DNA of 64,000 nucleotides from Thraustochytrium sp. TN22 (lineage: Eukaryota; Sar; Bigyra; Thraustochytrida; Thraustochytriidae): positions 62,001-126,000 of the forward strand of contig JABLUY010000001.1 in the NCBI GenBank assembly GCA_013306675.1. The letters run 5' to 3'. The position numbers and the translations under genes were made by a program. This document shows, piece after piece, positions 18,301 through 28,869 of this stretch (position 1 is the first letter of the stretch; each line of letters opens with the position of its first letter). The notes under the pieces were generated by a model that worked only from the letters and a program-made list of their open reading frames with translations, had not been told where the DNA came from and did not search any database.

Positions 18301-20925
18301 AAGGAGCTCTTGCACAAGGGCGCCAATCTGGAAAGCCGCGATCAGGATGGCAGCACTGCTCTTCTTCTGGCTGCTGCACAAGGAGCTTCTCGCCTCGAGG
18401 TACTGCAGGCTCTGATTAAAAGTGGGGCCAACTTGGACGCTGCCGACAATGATGGCCAAACCGGGCTCATGCATGCGAGCTCGCAACAGGATGTGGCCCT
18501 CGTAAAGCTCTTTTTGACCCATGGAGCGAGCCTCGAGCGAAAGGACTTCGAAGGCAAAACAGCGTTGCTTCGCGCAATCGAACCTGAGCTCGGCGTCCGT
18601 GTTTCAAATTCGGCCTGCGCGACCTGTTTGCTGGAGCATGGCGCCAATCCGCACGCCTGTGCAAATGGCCTCAGCGCACTCATGCTTGCATGCGACCGCC
18701 GTGACGCGAGTCTCGCGACGCTGCTTATTCGGCAGCACAAGGTTGATCTGAACGTTCGAGACCACGACGGGCGTTCGGCCTTCGCAAGAGCATGCAAGGC
18801 CAGCGACCCTGAAATGGCCAAGCTTCTAGCGGGGTTCGACGGTGTCGACCTGAATTCGCACGACAAAGACGGCCTTACTGCGTTTCTGGATGCATGTGCG
18901 CGGTCCGATACGAAGGTCGTGTCATACCTCGTGAGGCAGCAGGGCGTGGACCTCAATGCGCAGGACGACCAGCGCAATACGGCGCTCATGATTGCATGCA
19001 GGGACCCTGACACGAACTTCGAAGTCGCCTCGATTCTCGCCACCCACCCAGGAATGGACCTTAACGCGTGCGATCACCGGGGCTTTACCGCACTCATGCT
19101 GGCGTGCGAAAGTGGTGCTCCCGAAAGCCTCATTGAGGCGCTGCTTGAACATGGCGCCAACATTGACGCGAAGACGACCGCTGAGTTTCACACGAGCACT
19201 GCGCTCATGCTGGCCATCGCGGAAAAGAATAAAGAGCATGGCGAGCGGACTGCAATGCTACTCATGGATTGTGGTGCGAACCTGAACCTCAAGGACATGG
19301 ACGGCAACTCCGCCTTGATGCTCGCCATCAAATTCTCGAAGCCACGACTGGCACGGGAAATCATGCGACGGGGCGCCTACCTGGACACCCGCAATGTTGA
19401 TGACGAGTCCGCGCTCTTTCTAGCTGTGGCTAAGGGCTACTCCAAGACTGCTCAGCTCCTCGTACATCAAGGCGCGATTCTCGACTACCGTGCAGTGATG
19501 GGCGATCTCGATGGCCACACGGCGCTTACGCTCGCCGAACATCGAGGACTGCATAAGGTCTGCGGAGCTATCCGCCACGCCAAGATGGAAGCGGCGCGGC
19601 AGACGAGCGCGGCAGCCCGAACGCACGCGCCGGCGTCGGAAGTTCCCAGCGAGCACGACCCACTGGTGCGCGTGCAGGTGCTTCTGGCCGAGCGCCTTGC
19701 TAAGCGCAGGGCTCTTTCTAGCGCTGACGCCGGTCTGCGGGAGGACGGAGACTTCGATTGGGACACCGTGGCGTTGCAGAAGGACGGCAAGCACGACGTC
19801 GACACCGCTGCAGTGGATCGAAAGAGTTGCGAAACTCGCACGGAAACCACTCTTTTCGCGCATCAGGAGCATTGGAGGAAAGTCGTGGCGATGGTCATGG
19901 CGGCGCGGCGCGTGCGCGACAAGTGCACGTCGGATGCCAACGCATCGGCAGCAACGCAAAGCGATGGCGAGCGCGCGGCGCGAAATGACGAAGCGTACGA
20001 GCCCGCACCGCGAGACGGTATTCGATGCTCTGTGCTTGGTAAGCGCAAGGCTGGCTCCGACGCTGTGAACAAAGTCCGCGAGGACAGTCCGGGTGGCACA
20101 GGTGCGTCGCATGCAACGCAGTGGAATGGCGGGCTCAGTGCCGAAGATGCGAACGCCGCGGCTGCCGAGCTCAAGGGTACCACGCTCACTGCCAAGGACG
20201 CTGACGCCATCACCGGCGCACACGAAGTAGGCAAGTCCAATGCCGGGATCGCTATCGCAATGGTTACCGCACACGAAGACGGCGAACTCGCAGTCAAGCC
20301 CGATGGCACGGTTGGCACCAACGTCGCGCATGAGGACGGCAAGCTCGAGGTTGACGGCGCTGATTCTACCGCGGCTGCACACGAAAACAGCGAGATGAAA
20401 GCTGGAGATGTGATCGCTACATCTGCCGGGACTGAAGACGGCGAACCCCTGACCGTGGACGCTGGCGCTGCAACCGCAGGCCCAGCACCCGCGCCGTCTC
20501 CGCCCGCGCACGCACAAGTAGACAGCGAGCAAATTGCCAGGGACCCCGACGCCGCCACCGTCGCTGATGCCGCCACCGATGTTGATGCCGCCACCGCCGC
20601 CGCACGTGGAGACGGCAAGCTCAAGACCAGAAACGCTCGTGTCACGACTCCACCAAGCCAAGATGGCGGACTCGGGGCCCAGGACGCTGACCACTTGACC
20701 GCAGCGCACAAGGATGGCGAGTACAAGACCGAGGAAGCCGATGGTGTAGCCGCCGCACACGGAGACGGCTCGCAGAACAGCTCACAGGTCTCTGTGCTCG
20801 GTAAGCGCAAGGCCGAGGGCGACGCAACGCCGGCACGCAAAGCCCGGGCTATCGAGTTTGCAGAGACCGCGGACAACACGCAGGAAGGGAGCCCGGGCGC
20901 CGCCCACGTCATCAACGATGCCTGA
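15361..20925 (+). CDS. Giant ankyrin-repeat protein (~39 repeats)
   Basis: 1,854 residues from an ATG at 15361. Residues ~35-1405 are an almost uninterrupted ankyrin solenoid; I count about 39 units of the form TALMLAV-x-LLL-x-GA-x-v-n-x-x-d-x-x-G, with an acidic insert in an early repeat (near residue 180) and small expansions near the end. The C-terminal ~450 residues are low complexity, with many imperfect repeats on AHEDGEL. A basic motif, VLGKRKA, occurs twice (near residues 1560 and 1815), each followed by a Glu/Asp-Ser-Pro-Gly segment. It could be a nuclear localisation signal, so a nuclear scaffold is possible. No catalytic domain is visible. No transmembrane segment was seen, so a TRP-type channel is unlikely. 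Confidence 0.85.
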   Translation: MSVGTTARMNFGDRASAYLPPTRRRPPSFKVVEWAREGKPEAVREAVREDPGLLSRRVDPRSEDTLLRMVAALGKHAALVTWLLEEGALPNERGSGGATPLMAACEAGSEETVKVLLNKGARVSMQAYDGTTALILASKQGKVGIVRELLERGADANAQNANGETALILASRMGSKGRSPEDHWSSSDSDDDMRSVPDDTPLSKSEDLQNYTIVVEMLLAHGAKVNVQAKNGETALLHACRLNHVSIVCNLIARGAALGTQTVGGETALMRASQHSDTVLCQLLLARGASADAKTETGSTALIRSLKARQAAATELLLAHGADVHATTTGGESALSVAIADGHDVTARLLVELGAGKSDTAASAAFFRAACRCGLRETAEALLARDGVQISEATDEDDVPPLIEAVSAHRNAHMVEMLLRHGVDVNSRANDGTTALLRAIQDGACDVALALMDAGAAINIRDEKDWTLLNHAVAKGSFKLVKRLVERGALLDVLHPALPPLLQAVQNRESGIARALLKAGANPDSVGPNMDTALMCAIRTRQESIAELLLDRGADASLQAADGTTALMLAVQAQLNGVARRLMTITSCLDLFDNSGKTALQLAMEAAHCSTANLLLEAGAKPNAPWHEDWLPLICAVKIGDLELVKGLMNKDASLDLQDAGGKTALLHAIAGMKPDLAMALLERGADPDTVDVRGQSALMLAVETRQGKLVDCLLHGKASVGLQDAFGRTALMLAVRSVQPDLAGSLAVAPSAADLDLQDHVGSSALLDAVQTRQTELVRLLLAHGAMVDLADSGGRTALWHAVSSGQLDLAQELILEHHADLDMQDQNDQTLLMSAIESRSAGLAQWLLFCEAQVDLQDGLGRTALMLAVETHQPELARQLIVERGAVFDVQNHEGHTALMLAISTGQIELAVLLVEKGADTNLATRCGDTALHIAARAREPLHAARPLVSGGADVNVSNLKGQTALMIACEEGRVDLVKELLHKGANLESRDQDGSTALLLAAAQGASRLEVLQALIKSGANLDAADNDGQTGLMHASSQQDVALVKLFLTHGASLERKDFEGKTALLRAIEPELGVRVSNSACATCLLEHGANPHACANGLSALMLACDRRDASLATLLIRQHKVDLNVRDHDGRSAFARACKASDPEMAKLLAGFDGVDLNSHDKDGLTAFLDACARSDTKVVSYLVRQQGVDLNAQDDQRNTALMIACRDPDTNFEVASILATHPGMDLNACDHRGFTALMLACESGAPESLIEALLEHGANIDAKTTAEFHTSTALMLAIAEKNKEHGERTAMLLMDCGANLNLKDMDGNSALMLAIKFSKPRLAREIMRRGAYLDTRNVDDESALFLAVAKGYSKTAQLLVHQGAILDYRAVMGDLDGHTALTLAEHRGLHKVCGAIRHAKMEAARQTSAAARTHAPASEVPSEHDPLVRVQVLLAERLAKRRALSSADAGLREDGDFDWDTVALQKDGKHDVDTAAVDRKSCETRTETTLFAHQEHWRKVVAMVMAARRVRDKCTSDANASAATQSDGERAARNDEAYEPAPRDGIRCSVLGKRKAGSDAVNKVREDSPGGTGASHATQWNGGLSAEDANAAAAELKGTTLTAKDADAITGAHEVGKSNAGIAIAMVTAHEDGELAVKPDGTVGTNVAHEDGKLEVDGADSTAAAHENSEMKAGDVIATSAGTEDGEPLTVDAGAATAGPAPAPSPPAHAQVDSEQIARDPDAATVADAATDVDAATAAARGDGKLKTRNARVTTPPSQDGGLGAQDADHLTAAHKDGEYKTEEADGVAAAHGDGSQNSSQVSVLGKRKAEGDATPARKARAIEFAETADNTQEGSPGAAHVINDA

Positions 20926-20959
20926 CCTAAAAGAACCACAGCAGGTAGGACGAAAGTTA

Positions 20960-23341
20960 TCAAAATGCGCTGGAGAATACCTGTTCATCGGACCAGTTGG
21001 CGCGGTCGCACATAATGTAGGGGCCGAGGAGTGGGATGCTTGCGGCGAGGGCATTGGCCTCTTTCCCGCAGGCGTCGATGTCCACCTCGAGCTCCTGAAT
21101 GCGGGCGGCCTTACCCATCGCGGAGGAGCCAAGTCGCTGTCGTTTGGGCCGCTGATGCACCAGGGGGCTTGACGGCTGGATTTCCTCTTGGCCGAAGCCG
21201 CTGGAGGAAACAGCCGGTTCAGGCGCAGGTGGTTCGTCGGAGTCCTTGGCAACGGGGATGCCAAACTTCTTGCAGACTTGCACCGCGTACCGGAGCTCGC
21301 GCGCCGATCGCCGGATGAGACCGCATTGCCGTTGGCGGAGGCCGAGGCGGAAGTTGAGAGCCAGCTCCTGCTCGAGGTTGCCGTTGCTGTACCCGCAGCT
21401 GTGCGTGCGGCTCGTCAGACGCTCTGTCTTCACAGTCAGGCATGCGCCGGGGCGCCCGCTCAACGTACTCAAGCTGGATCAAGGTGGAGTTGCTGCGAAT
21501 GGCCTCCGCGAAGGCCTCGGCGGCCTTGGGCCCAATGGCGTTGCCAACGAGGCTGCGTGCATCATCGCACGTGAGTGGTGGTGGGCCCGTCGCGACACCC
21601 TTGCGCATCGTCCCACGTACTGGAGCTCTCGAAGGCCGGAATCGATGCGCAGTGCCTCGGCAAGGGCCAGCGCGCCAAGCGGGCCAATCCGGTTACGCGT
21701 GAGGCTGGCGCAGGTGGCTCGATTCGGTTAGGATCATCACTTCGCGTTCGGGGCGATTGCGCAGCGCGGACGTACCCCAGCATGCGAAGCGACCCGTGCC
21801 CGCGTACGCCTTCCGCGAGGGCGCGTGCGCCTTCGTCTTCGATTCGATTACGTGATAGCCTGTGTTTGGCAGAATGCATTAGCGCCTGGGGTCAATCCAA
21901 CTTGCCCCGCGGGGGGGGGGGGGGGGGCCCCGCCCGATCCAGAGCACTCGTATCACGTACCCGAGCTTGTAGATGACCTTGTTGTACTTGAGCGACTCGC
22001 CGAGCAGACGCGCGCGTTCGTTGTCAATTTCGTTGTCGGAGAGACTGCGGGGAAATGCGTGAGTCCCTCCACTCCAACTCGAGCTCGGCGGGGAGGTAGG
22101 CGGCGCCGCAGCGCGACGTACTGGATCTTGGTTAAGGTACTGTTCACCCGAAGCATTGCGGAGAAGGCGCGCAGGCCTTCCACGCTAAACGTGCCGCACA
22201 CGAGACTGCGAAAAGAAGAACATGGGCGAGCGCGTCAGCGGGCAGGTTCGGGGCGCGGCAGGCGAACTGGACAACGCACTTGATCCTGTCCAGTCCTCGG
22301 TTGACCTGCAGCGCGCTCGCAAGGGCGGTGAGGCAGACGTCGTCGACGCCAGTCCGGGTGACGCTGCACGGTGCGCGTTAGTGCGATCCTTTTCTTGGCG
22401 TTCGTCGGTGAGTGCAGCCACCTACTTGAGCGCCCTAAGGGCGTGGTTGGTCCGGAGCATGTCTGCCAGGGGCAGTAGACCAGCCCGGCCCAGCGGCATG
22501 TCTGAGACGCTGCTCATGCATGCGGGTTGACGAGTTAGTATACAGAAGTAAAAAGGCCACGGCGCGCGGAGGCATACAGCCTTACTTGAGAAGCTCCAGC
22601 GTTGGGTTGTTTCGTAGCGAGTCGGCCAGGAGTCGCGCGCCTTCCGCACCGAATCTGTTCGCATCGAGTCTGCGCGCACTGTCAGCTATTTCGAGTTGAA
22701 CGCCGGTGCTTTTGCGCTGCGAGCACATACTTGAGGTCGGTGATGCTCCTGTTTCGCTCCAACGCAAAGGCAAGCGCCCTTGCGCCAAGGTCCGTGATGA
22801 TGTTGCCACCAAGTCTGTGTCGCGCAGGACGTCAGCTTGGCTGCAGGCGCTCGGCCGGCAGCAAGGCCGGCGAAGGAGTGACGGGCTCCCTCCGCCAACG
22901 TACATGAGTCCTTTGAGCGTGCAATTGCGTTCGAGCGCCATGGCGAGCGCGATGGCGCCTTCGTCGCCAACGTTGGCGTCCGCGAGCCTGGCCCACGCTG
23001 CGTCAGCGAAACACGGTCCCGAAACTGCCCCGAGCCTGCGCCTGCACGTACACGAGCTCCTGCACGACGCGATTCTCCGTGAGCGCCTGCGCGAGCATGA
23101 CAATCTCCAGCGGATTTGTAATGACGGCCGTGAGGCTGTCCCAGAGCGAGCGGCCCACCGTCAGTCCTCCGCGCTCCTGCCGCCGGCCTGCACCACGCCG
23201 CGGCCCCACTCACTCGATCACCGTGGCCACGCCGTCCTGCATATCCTCGAGCGCCTCCGCCACGGGCTCCGACACGTCCTCTCGCAGGCCGTAATCCTCG
23301 AGCGCCTCCGCCACGGGCTCCGACACGTCCACGGCCTGCAT
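20960..23341 (-). CDS. Spliced leucine-rich-repeat protein, one repeat per exon (13 exons)
   Basis: My splice model: exons 23341-23214, 23135-23052, 22987-22904, 22814-22731, 22669-22586, 22509-22426, 22363-22280, 22205-22122, 22044-21961, 21859-21776, 21704-21621, 21552-21469, 21398-20960. All 12 introns are GT-AG, 61-101 nt and phase 2; donors are mostly GTACGT-like, and some introns show CTAAC branch sites. Exons 2-12 are each exactly 84 nt and each encodes one 28-residue LRR, e.g. LSRNRIEDEGARALAEG and LDANRFGAEGARLLADSL, the ribonuclease-inhibitor/NLR type. Exon 1 encodes 42 residues with a duplicated VSEPVAEALED. The last exon gives ~145 residues with a basic RPKRQR motif and a C-terminal helix. 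Total ~496 residues. No NACHT, kinase or TM domain is seen. It is probably a binding scaffold. Confidence 0.85.
21911..21927. repeat. 17-base G run inside an LRR-gene intron
   Basis: A homopolymer of 17 G on the plus strand (C on the sense strand) lies in the longest intron of the LRR gene (21960-21860). It is expected to be length-unstable or mis-sequenced. Confidence 0.8.
23246..23331. repeat. ~35-bp direct repeat in LRR exon 1
   Basis: Two copies of a ~35-bp unit (about 23246-23279 and 23297-23331) encode the duplicated DVSEPVAEALED in exon 1 of the LRR gene. The near-identity suggests a recent duplication. Confidence 0.75.
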
Positions 23342-23385
23342 GGCGCCTGCGGGATCCGCGACCAGGTCGGCCCGCGACTCCGTCC

Positions 23386-23414
23386 GCGCCGGCCGCGCCG
23401 CGCCGCGCCGCGCC
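23386..23414. repeat. GGCGC pentamer run ~45 nt upstream of the LRR start
   Basis: On the sense strand this is repeated GGCGC. It is one of five such runs located just 5' of a start codon in this window. Confidence 0.6.
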
Positions 23415-24129
23415 AGCCGGCTGCGCGCGGGCTGCGGGCGGGGCGCGGGCGCGCGCGCGGGCCGCGCCAGCCGCCGCCGCGCGCAGCGGCCCCGCGCCGG
23501 CCCTGCGTTGACTGTCTGCCCCTGGCTCCTCCGGGGGCTTGGCCGCCGTGTGCCAACAAGCGCTGGGCCCGGGCCGGCCGCGGCCTCTCTCCCTCTCTGT
23601 CGCTCTCTCTTCTCTCTCTTTCTATCTATCTCTCGGCGGCCGCGCTCGTGCGCTTCACCAGGGCGCTCGACGATCTCGACGCCTCGCTTGCAGCGCCTTG
23701 CAGCGCCTTGCAGCGGCCAAGGTGGTCGTGGCGCTCGCCGCGGCGCCGGTGGCGGCTGTAGGGACAGAGCGCTCGGGGCAAGCCTGGTGGCGATCTCGTA
23801 GGCCCAGGGCTCAGGCTGGCGCCACGGGACCAGTTCAAGGCAGTTCAAGTCATGCCAAGTGATGACCAAGTGATGCCAGGTACTGCTGCGTTCCTGAGGT
23901 CAGGCTGGTGTACCAACCCCGGGTTGGGTGGGTACCTGGTACCACCTAATACCCACCCAGCAGCAGCCAGGTTTGGGACGCTTGTGACAACTTGAAGCAG
24001 CTTTGAAGCAGCTTTGAAGCAGCCAGAGCGGCAATTCGGTCATTTATGTCACAGTCAGTCACTCACACATGCCATGATCTGGGTGCGCAGGGCAGTCGTT
24101 CGCCCCGCATCGGTGCACCTGATCATCGA
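23415..24129. other. Gene-free interval between tail-to-head minus genes; inverted repeat at 23926-23958
   Basis: The frames here are GC-rich noise upstream of the LRR gene. A 9-bp inverted repeat (GGGTGGGTA and TACCCACCC) brackets a 15-nt loop that itself contains GGTACC. The Gly/Ala-rich continuation of the exon 1 frame to 23869 is more likely 5' UTR than protein. Confidence 0.5.
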
Positions 24130-27100
24130 TCAGAGCACAACGACCTGAGCAGGGTTTGTCGGCTCCGAGTCGTCGTCCTCACCACGGGACGCGGCGGTGC
24201 TGTAGGTGTCGTCACGGGAGCGGTCGCCCGACTTGGGGCTGGACGGCGTTGGGCTAGGGGGCGGCGCGGTCGGCATGCTCACCCTTGCGATGCTTGCGGC
24301 ACTGCTAGCGTCGTCATCGTCGTCGTCGTCGTGAGCGTTCTCGCGGTGGGTCGCCTCCTTGGCGCCGCGACCCCGACGGCATCGGTCGCGTAGGCTGCCG
24401 TAGCCGCGTCGGCAAAAGGGGACAGCCTCCACGGAGAGGACAAGCGAGGGCATGAGGAAAAAGACGGCGATGACGAGCGAGAAACAGGTGTTGAGCGCGA
24501 TGATCATGCCAAAGTCCTTGAAGACCTGGATTGTGCAGATCATGAGGATGGAGGCGGCGCCGGCCGTGGTGACGGCGCCAAAGAGGACCGATGGGCCGGT
24601 CTGCCCGAGCGACTGGCGCAGGCGCGACTTGGGATCCCCCTTGGCGTGGTGGAAGGAATGCGAGAGGTGCAGGCTGTAGTCTACGCTGAGGCCGGCGAGG
24701 ATGATGATTGCGAGGGCCTCGATGGCGCCAAAGTCGCGGCCCATGCCGACAATGAGCATGGCGAGCAACAGCAGTAGCACCATAATGATGGAGAGGGTGG
24801 TGATGAAGGCCACGAGCAGGTTGAAGCGCGTGAAGATGAAGATGGACAAGAATGCAAAGGCCAAGCTGATGAGCGCGGCCGCGAGCGTGCCTCGGATGAT
24901 GGCTAGCTCCGTTTGCGTGCGCGCCCAGAGAAAGGAGGTCTGGCGCGTGCGACTGTCGACAGCCTTGGTGAAGGACTCCCAGAGTTCATAAGCCGCGTCC
25001 GCCTCGCTTGCCGGAAGGTACTCGTCGATGTTGGTGAGCACGATGCATCGCACGAGCTCGAGGCGGCCGTCGCTGTCAAAGACGGCGTCGTAGCGCGAGG
25101 TGTAGCCCGCCGATGTGGTCATGATGAACAGACGCACTTGCGACTCGTAGGTGGCGAGGTCCGCGATGGGGAAACTCACGTTCTGCGCGGCCAGGAAATC
25201 GGCGAAGTCCGTCATGAAGCAACGCTGCACGCGCCGCACCTGGAGCGCATTGTCGGTGGTGTTGACCTCGGCAGCGACTGCCTCGCACATGGCCAGCATG
25301 CGCTCCTGGGTCGTCACCATGTCGCCGCCCTGCTCGCGGCTGTACCAGGAGATGTCGACTTCTGCGACCTGGTCGTCGCCCAGCTCCGTGAGAGACGGGT
25401 CGGCCGTGTCGCACATGTCGCCGAGCCAGCCGTTGTAGCACGAGCACATCACGTCATCGTCCGACGAGGCATCGTCCGCTGCAACGCAGGTGCCATGGCC
25501 GCTGCACGAGCAGTCCGCGGTTGGGCTCTCCGTGGGCTGCGCGGTAGGGGTCTTCGAGGGCGCCAACGAGGGCATCAACGTAGGCATCAGCGTGGGCGCC
25601 TCGGAGGGTGCCGCGGACGGTCGCTGCGTGGGGGTCGCCGTTGGCGCAGCCGTGGGCTTGGGCGTGGGCGCAGCCGTGGGCTTGGGCGTGGTCGGCGAGG
25701 CCGTCGGCAGGCGCGAGGGCCGCGCGGTGGGCGCCAGCGTCGGTTGCAGCGTCGCGGTCGCCACGGCGCTGTCCACCTCCACGGCAGTCACGTCCGAGGC
25801 GCCCTCGAGGTCAGTTCCGAGCGTGCTGGCGTCGGCAGTCTGGTACGAGGCCACGATGACACTCGTGGTGCCGGAGCCGTCGTCGTAGATGAGCGAGGAG
25901 TCAATGCCGGCGTTGCTGAGGATCTCCGCTGCCGTCTGGCCCGACTGCAGGCCGCGGCGCCGCCGCCGGCGGGCGCCGCTTGTTGTGTACGTCACAGTCA
26001 GCGGAGGCCCATAGGTGAGCATGTTGGCCGCTCGCACCGCGCTAAAGGTGGCACCCTGCGCCACCGTGATGGCGTAGCGGCCCCCGCTTGTCGCGGACAG
26101 CATCGCGTCCGAGCCCTGCTGCACGATGAGCAGCTGCGTCGACGAGAGCCGCGCCACGGCGTTGTCTAGCTTGGTGTCAATGGAGCACGCCTCGTTCGGC
26201 GAGGCCTCCACAACCACAGCGGAGGCAGACGAGGCCGCACCCGAGTACGCGGCGCACAGGTCCTCGTTGAGGTCGTCCGCGCCGCTCGCCGCAGAAATGT
26301 AGTCGGTGGTCGGCCCATCCGAGCCAAGATGCGGGATGACTGCGGACTCGTCCGCGATGAGCACGAGCGCCGGCAGCGAGGTGGCCTTGGGCAGAGTCGT
26401 CGGCGCGTTGGTGGGCTTGGGCGTCGTAGGTACTGGCGTCGTGGGTTTGGGCGTCGGTTTCGGCGTTGGTTTCGGGGTCGGCTTGGGCGTGGGTTTGGGC
26501 GTAGGCTTGGGTGTTGGCGCGGGCACGGTGGGCGCCCGCGTGGTGGGCCGAGTCGTCGGGGCCAACGTGGTGGGCGAGGCCGTCGTGGGGTTTGAGGTCG
26601 GCGAGTAGGATGGCGCCAAGGTGGGCGCCCGCGTTGGCGCCGGTGTCGGCGACCGCGTCGGGTCTCTCGTGGGTGACGCAGTCGTGGGCTTTCGGGTTGG
26701 CGCCGCGGTCGTGGGTGCCACTGTAGGCGACGCCGTGCAGAGTGCGGCGCTTCCCGAGGCGTCAAGGCACACCAAGAGTGAAGTGGCCGAGTCGGTGGAT
26801 CCCGAGGTAGAGACAGCGCCGCTCGAGAAGGAGCTCGAGTACAGTTTGAGAAGCATGCCAAGGTTGGTGCCCGTGCCGAAGAGCGTCGGGAGCTCGTCGG
26901 AGATCTGAACGCGTTCGGTGAGGAGACCGCCCAACACGGCGGTGAGGAGCACGAGCAGCGAGATGCACAAAAATCTCCAGCGGTATGTGAAGGGTGCCAC
27001 GTACTGGTAGAAGACGCGCACAAGACGCTCCTGGCCCTCGACAGCTGCGCGCGCGCGCGCGCTGCTCCTGCTCCGGTCCAAAGTTGGCCGCCTGTTGCTC

Positions 27101-27390
27101 GATGCCAGCGAAGGCGCAACCCCTGCCGCGGGCACATCTGGGCTGGCGGAAGTCTCGCTGCCGGCGCTGCTCGCCGCGTGGATGTCCTCCAGGTTGACGC
27201 TCTCCTCCAAGGAGACTATCCTGGCCACGGGCGGGGCGCTGGGGCTGAGATGGATGAAGCCGTCACTCTCTTGCGCCACAGGCGAGGCTTCAGAGACGAG
27301 GCCGAGGGGGGGCGTCCCGCTGTTGGGGCCTGCCTTGGCCGCAACGGGCAGACTCCGCGCGCCCCGCTGCTCCTCACTATCGTTGTTGCC

Positions 27391-27458
<68 letters not shown>

Positions 27459-28869
27459 CGGCGCCGGCGCCGCTGCCGCCGCTGCCCTCCGGTTTGGCAC
27501 GACGGAAGCAGGAGCACAGTGTAGGAAGCGCGCACGTCAGGTAGCGGTCGGCGAGGACGAGCGCAGGCGGCATGGCAATGATGATGAAGACGTAGTTGAC
27601 GAGGACGAGCACGCCCATGAACTCGCCGAACTCGCGGATCGGCTGTATTGGGCTGGCCAGGTTCGCCAAGAACGAGGCCGCCGTCGTGACCGAGGTCACG
27701 AGCGTTGCGCCGGCCGCGCGCCGCCAGGTCCAGCGCAGACGGTTGGCCATGTCGAAATCGGCGAGGTGACGGCTCTGCTTCCAGATGTCGACGAAGATGG
27801 CAAAGTCATCCGCGCCGATGCCGACCAGCACAAAGACGCTGGTGAAGTTGAAAATCATCATGACTTCGTGACCCAGCGCGAGCCGGTAGATGACGTAGGT
27901 GATGGGGAAGGACATGGCAATCACGAAGCAGGCCACCAGTGAGAGAAAGAGCGAGCGGGAGTGCAGCACCATGCAGAAGAAGACAAAGAAAACCGCGATG
28001 GACGCAAACTGCATGTCGTGCAGAATGAGCTGCTCCACTTCGATGGTGTTAATCACATCGTTATACCAGATGACACGGATCCCGGCGGCCTGTTCTGCGC
28101 GCGCCTCAAGGTATGGCAGCAGCATGTCGGCGATCATGTCATCGCGCGCCTGCGTGTCGCGATAGTACAGCAGGAAGCTGGACCGCAGCAGCGTGACGTT
28201 GCGGCCAGCCTCGAGAAAATCTCGCGGCAGGTACCAAAGGTCGCTCTCGTCCGACGAGTAGCGCTCTAAAAAGGTCAGAACCGAGCCGATGTCCGCCAGC
28301 GTGTTGCCGTTGCCGTCCAGGACGACCGTGCCCGAGGCCGTCATGGTCGGATAAAAGTAGTTGAGCACCGAGCTGGACTCCACGCAGTCCGTCGACGTCG
28401 GCGACGTCCGCGGGCAGTAGTCCGCATAGATGTCTGCCTCGAATTCCAGCTCAAAGTCCCTGATGGCTGCCAGGTGTTCCGCCGTGAGGATGCTCTCGCA
28501 GTCTTCGCCGCAGTAGTATACCAGGACTAGGTTCATGGCCGACGTCACGGTGGGCGCCGAGCCGTCCTCATTCGGCACGGTCTGCAGCTCGCGCCGCGCC
28601 GCGCCCGACGGCGCGCTCGTCAGTTGCGGGTACTGGTAGCCGTCCAGCAAGTCCTGCAGCTCCTCATACTCCACGGACGCTGGCTCGTCCGAGCTCAGGT
28701 AGCTCGTAAAGTCGCTCTCAATGGTGATATTCTTGGCATCCGTCAGCAGAATCGACGTCACCGCCACGCCCGGCAACAGCAGGAGCCACACCGCCAGCAC
28801 CGCGCACGGGCACCTTGCCGTCCACGTCCACAGCCGCCCCAGCTGCTCCGCTTTGCGCGCCTCGTGCAT
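24130..28869 (-). CDS. Patched/Dispatched-like RND protein with sterol-sensing domain, copy A
   Basis: 1,579 residues from an ATG at 28869. TM1 is at ~22-44. A ~230-residue loop follows, then a sterol-sensing-type 5-TM block at ~285-455 with the acidic pair motif VGIGADDFAIF, the site used for ion-coupled transport in Patched/Dispatched/RND proteins. A Ser/Asn tract (~475-510) precedes the second half, with a TM near 636. The second extracellular region is unusual: a Pro-Thr ladder (~700-830), a ~200-residue globular part (SGQTAAEILSNAG), another Pro-Thr ladder (~1040-1120) and an EGF-like module (CSCSGHGTCV). The last TM block (~1310-1475) carries the second acidic motif, GLSVDYSLHL. The cytoplasmic tail has an Asp run. 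It probably exports or redistributes lipids or lipid-modified ligands; the substrate is unknown. It is a tandem paralog of the next gene. Confidence 0.85.

Noticed and set aside
19420-20760. 446-codon minus-strand frame
   Set aside because: Antisense of the 3' part of the ankyrin gene; no domain, and the sense strand has a clear product.
23415-23869. Upstream extension of LRR exon 1
   Set aside because: Arg/Ala/Pro-rich translation of GC-rich sequence; the ATG at 23341 follows the pentamer run and gives a compact, in-phase exon.
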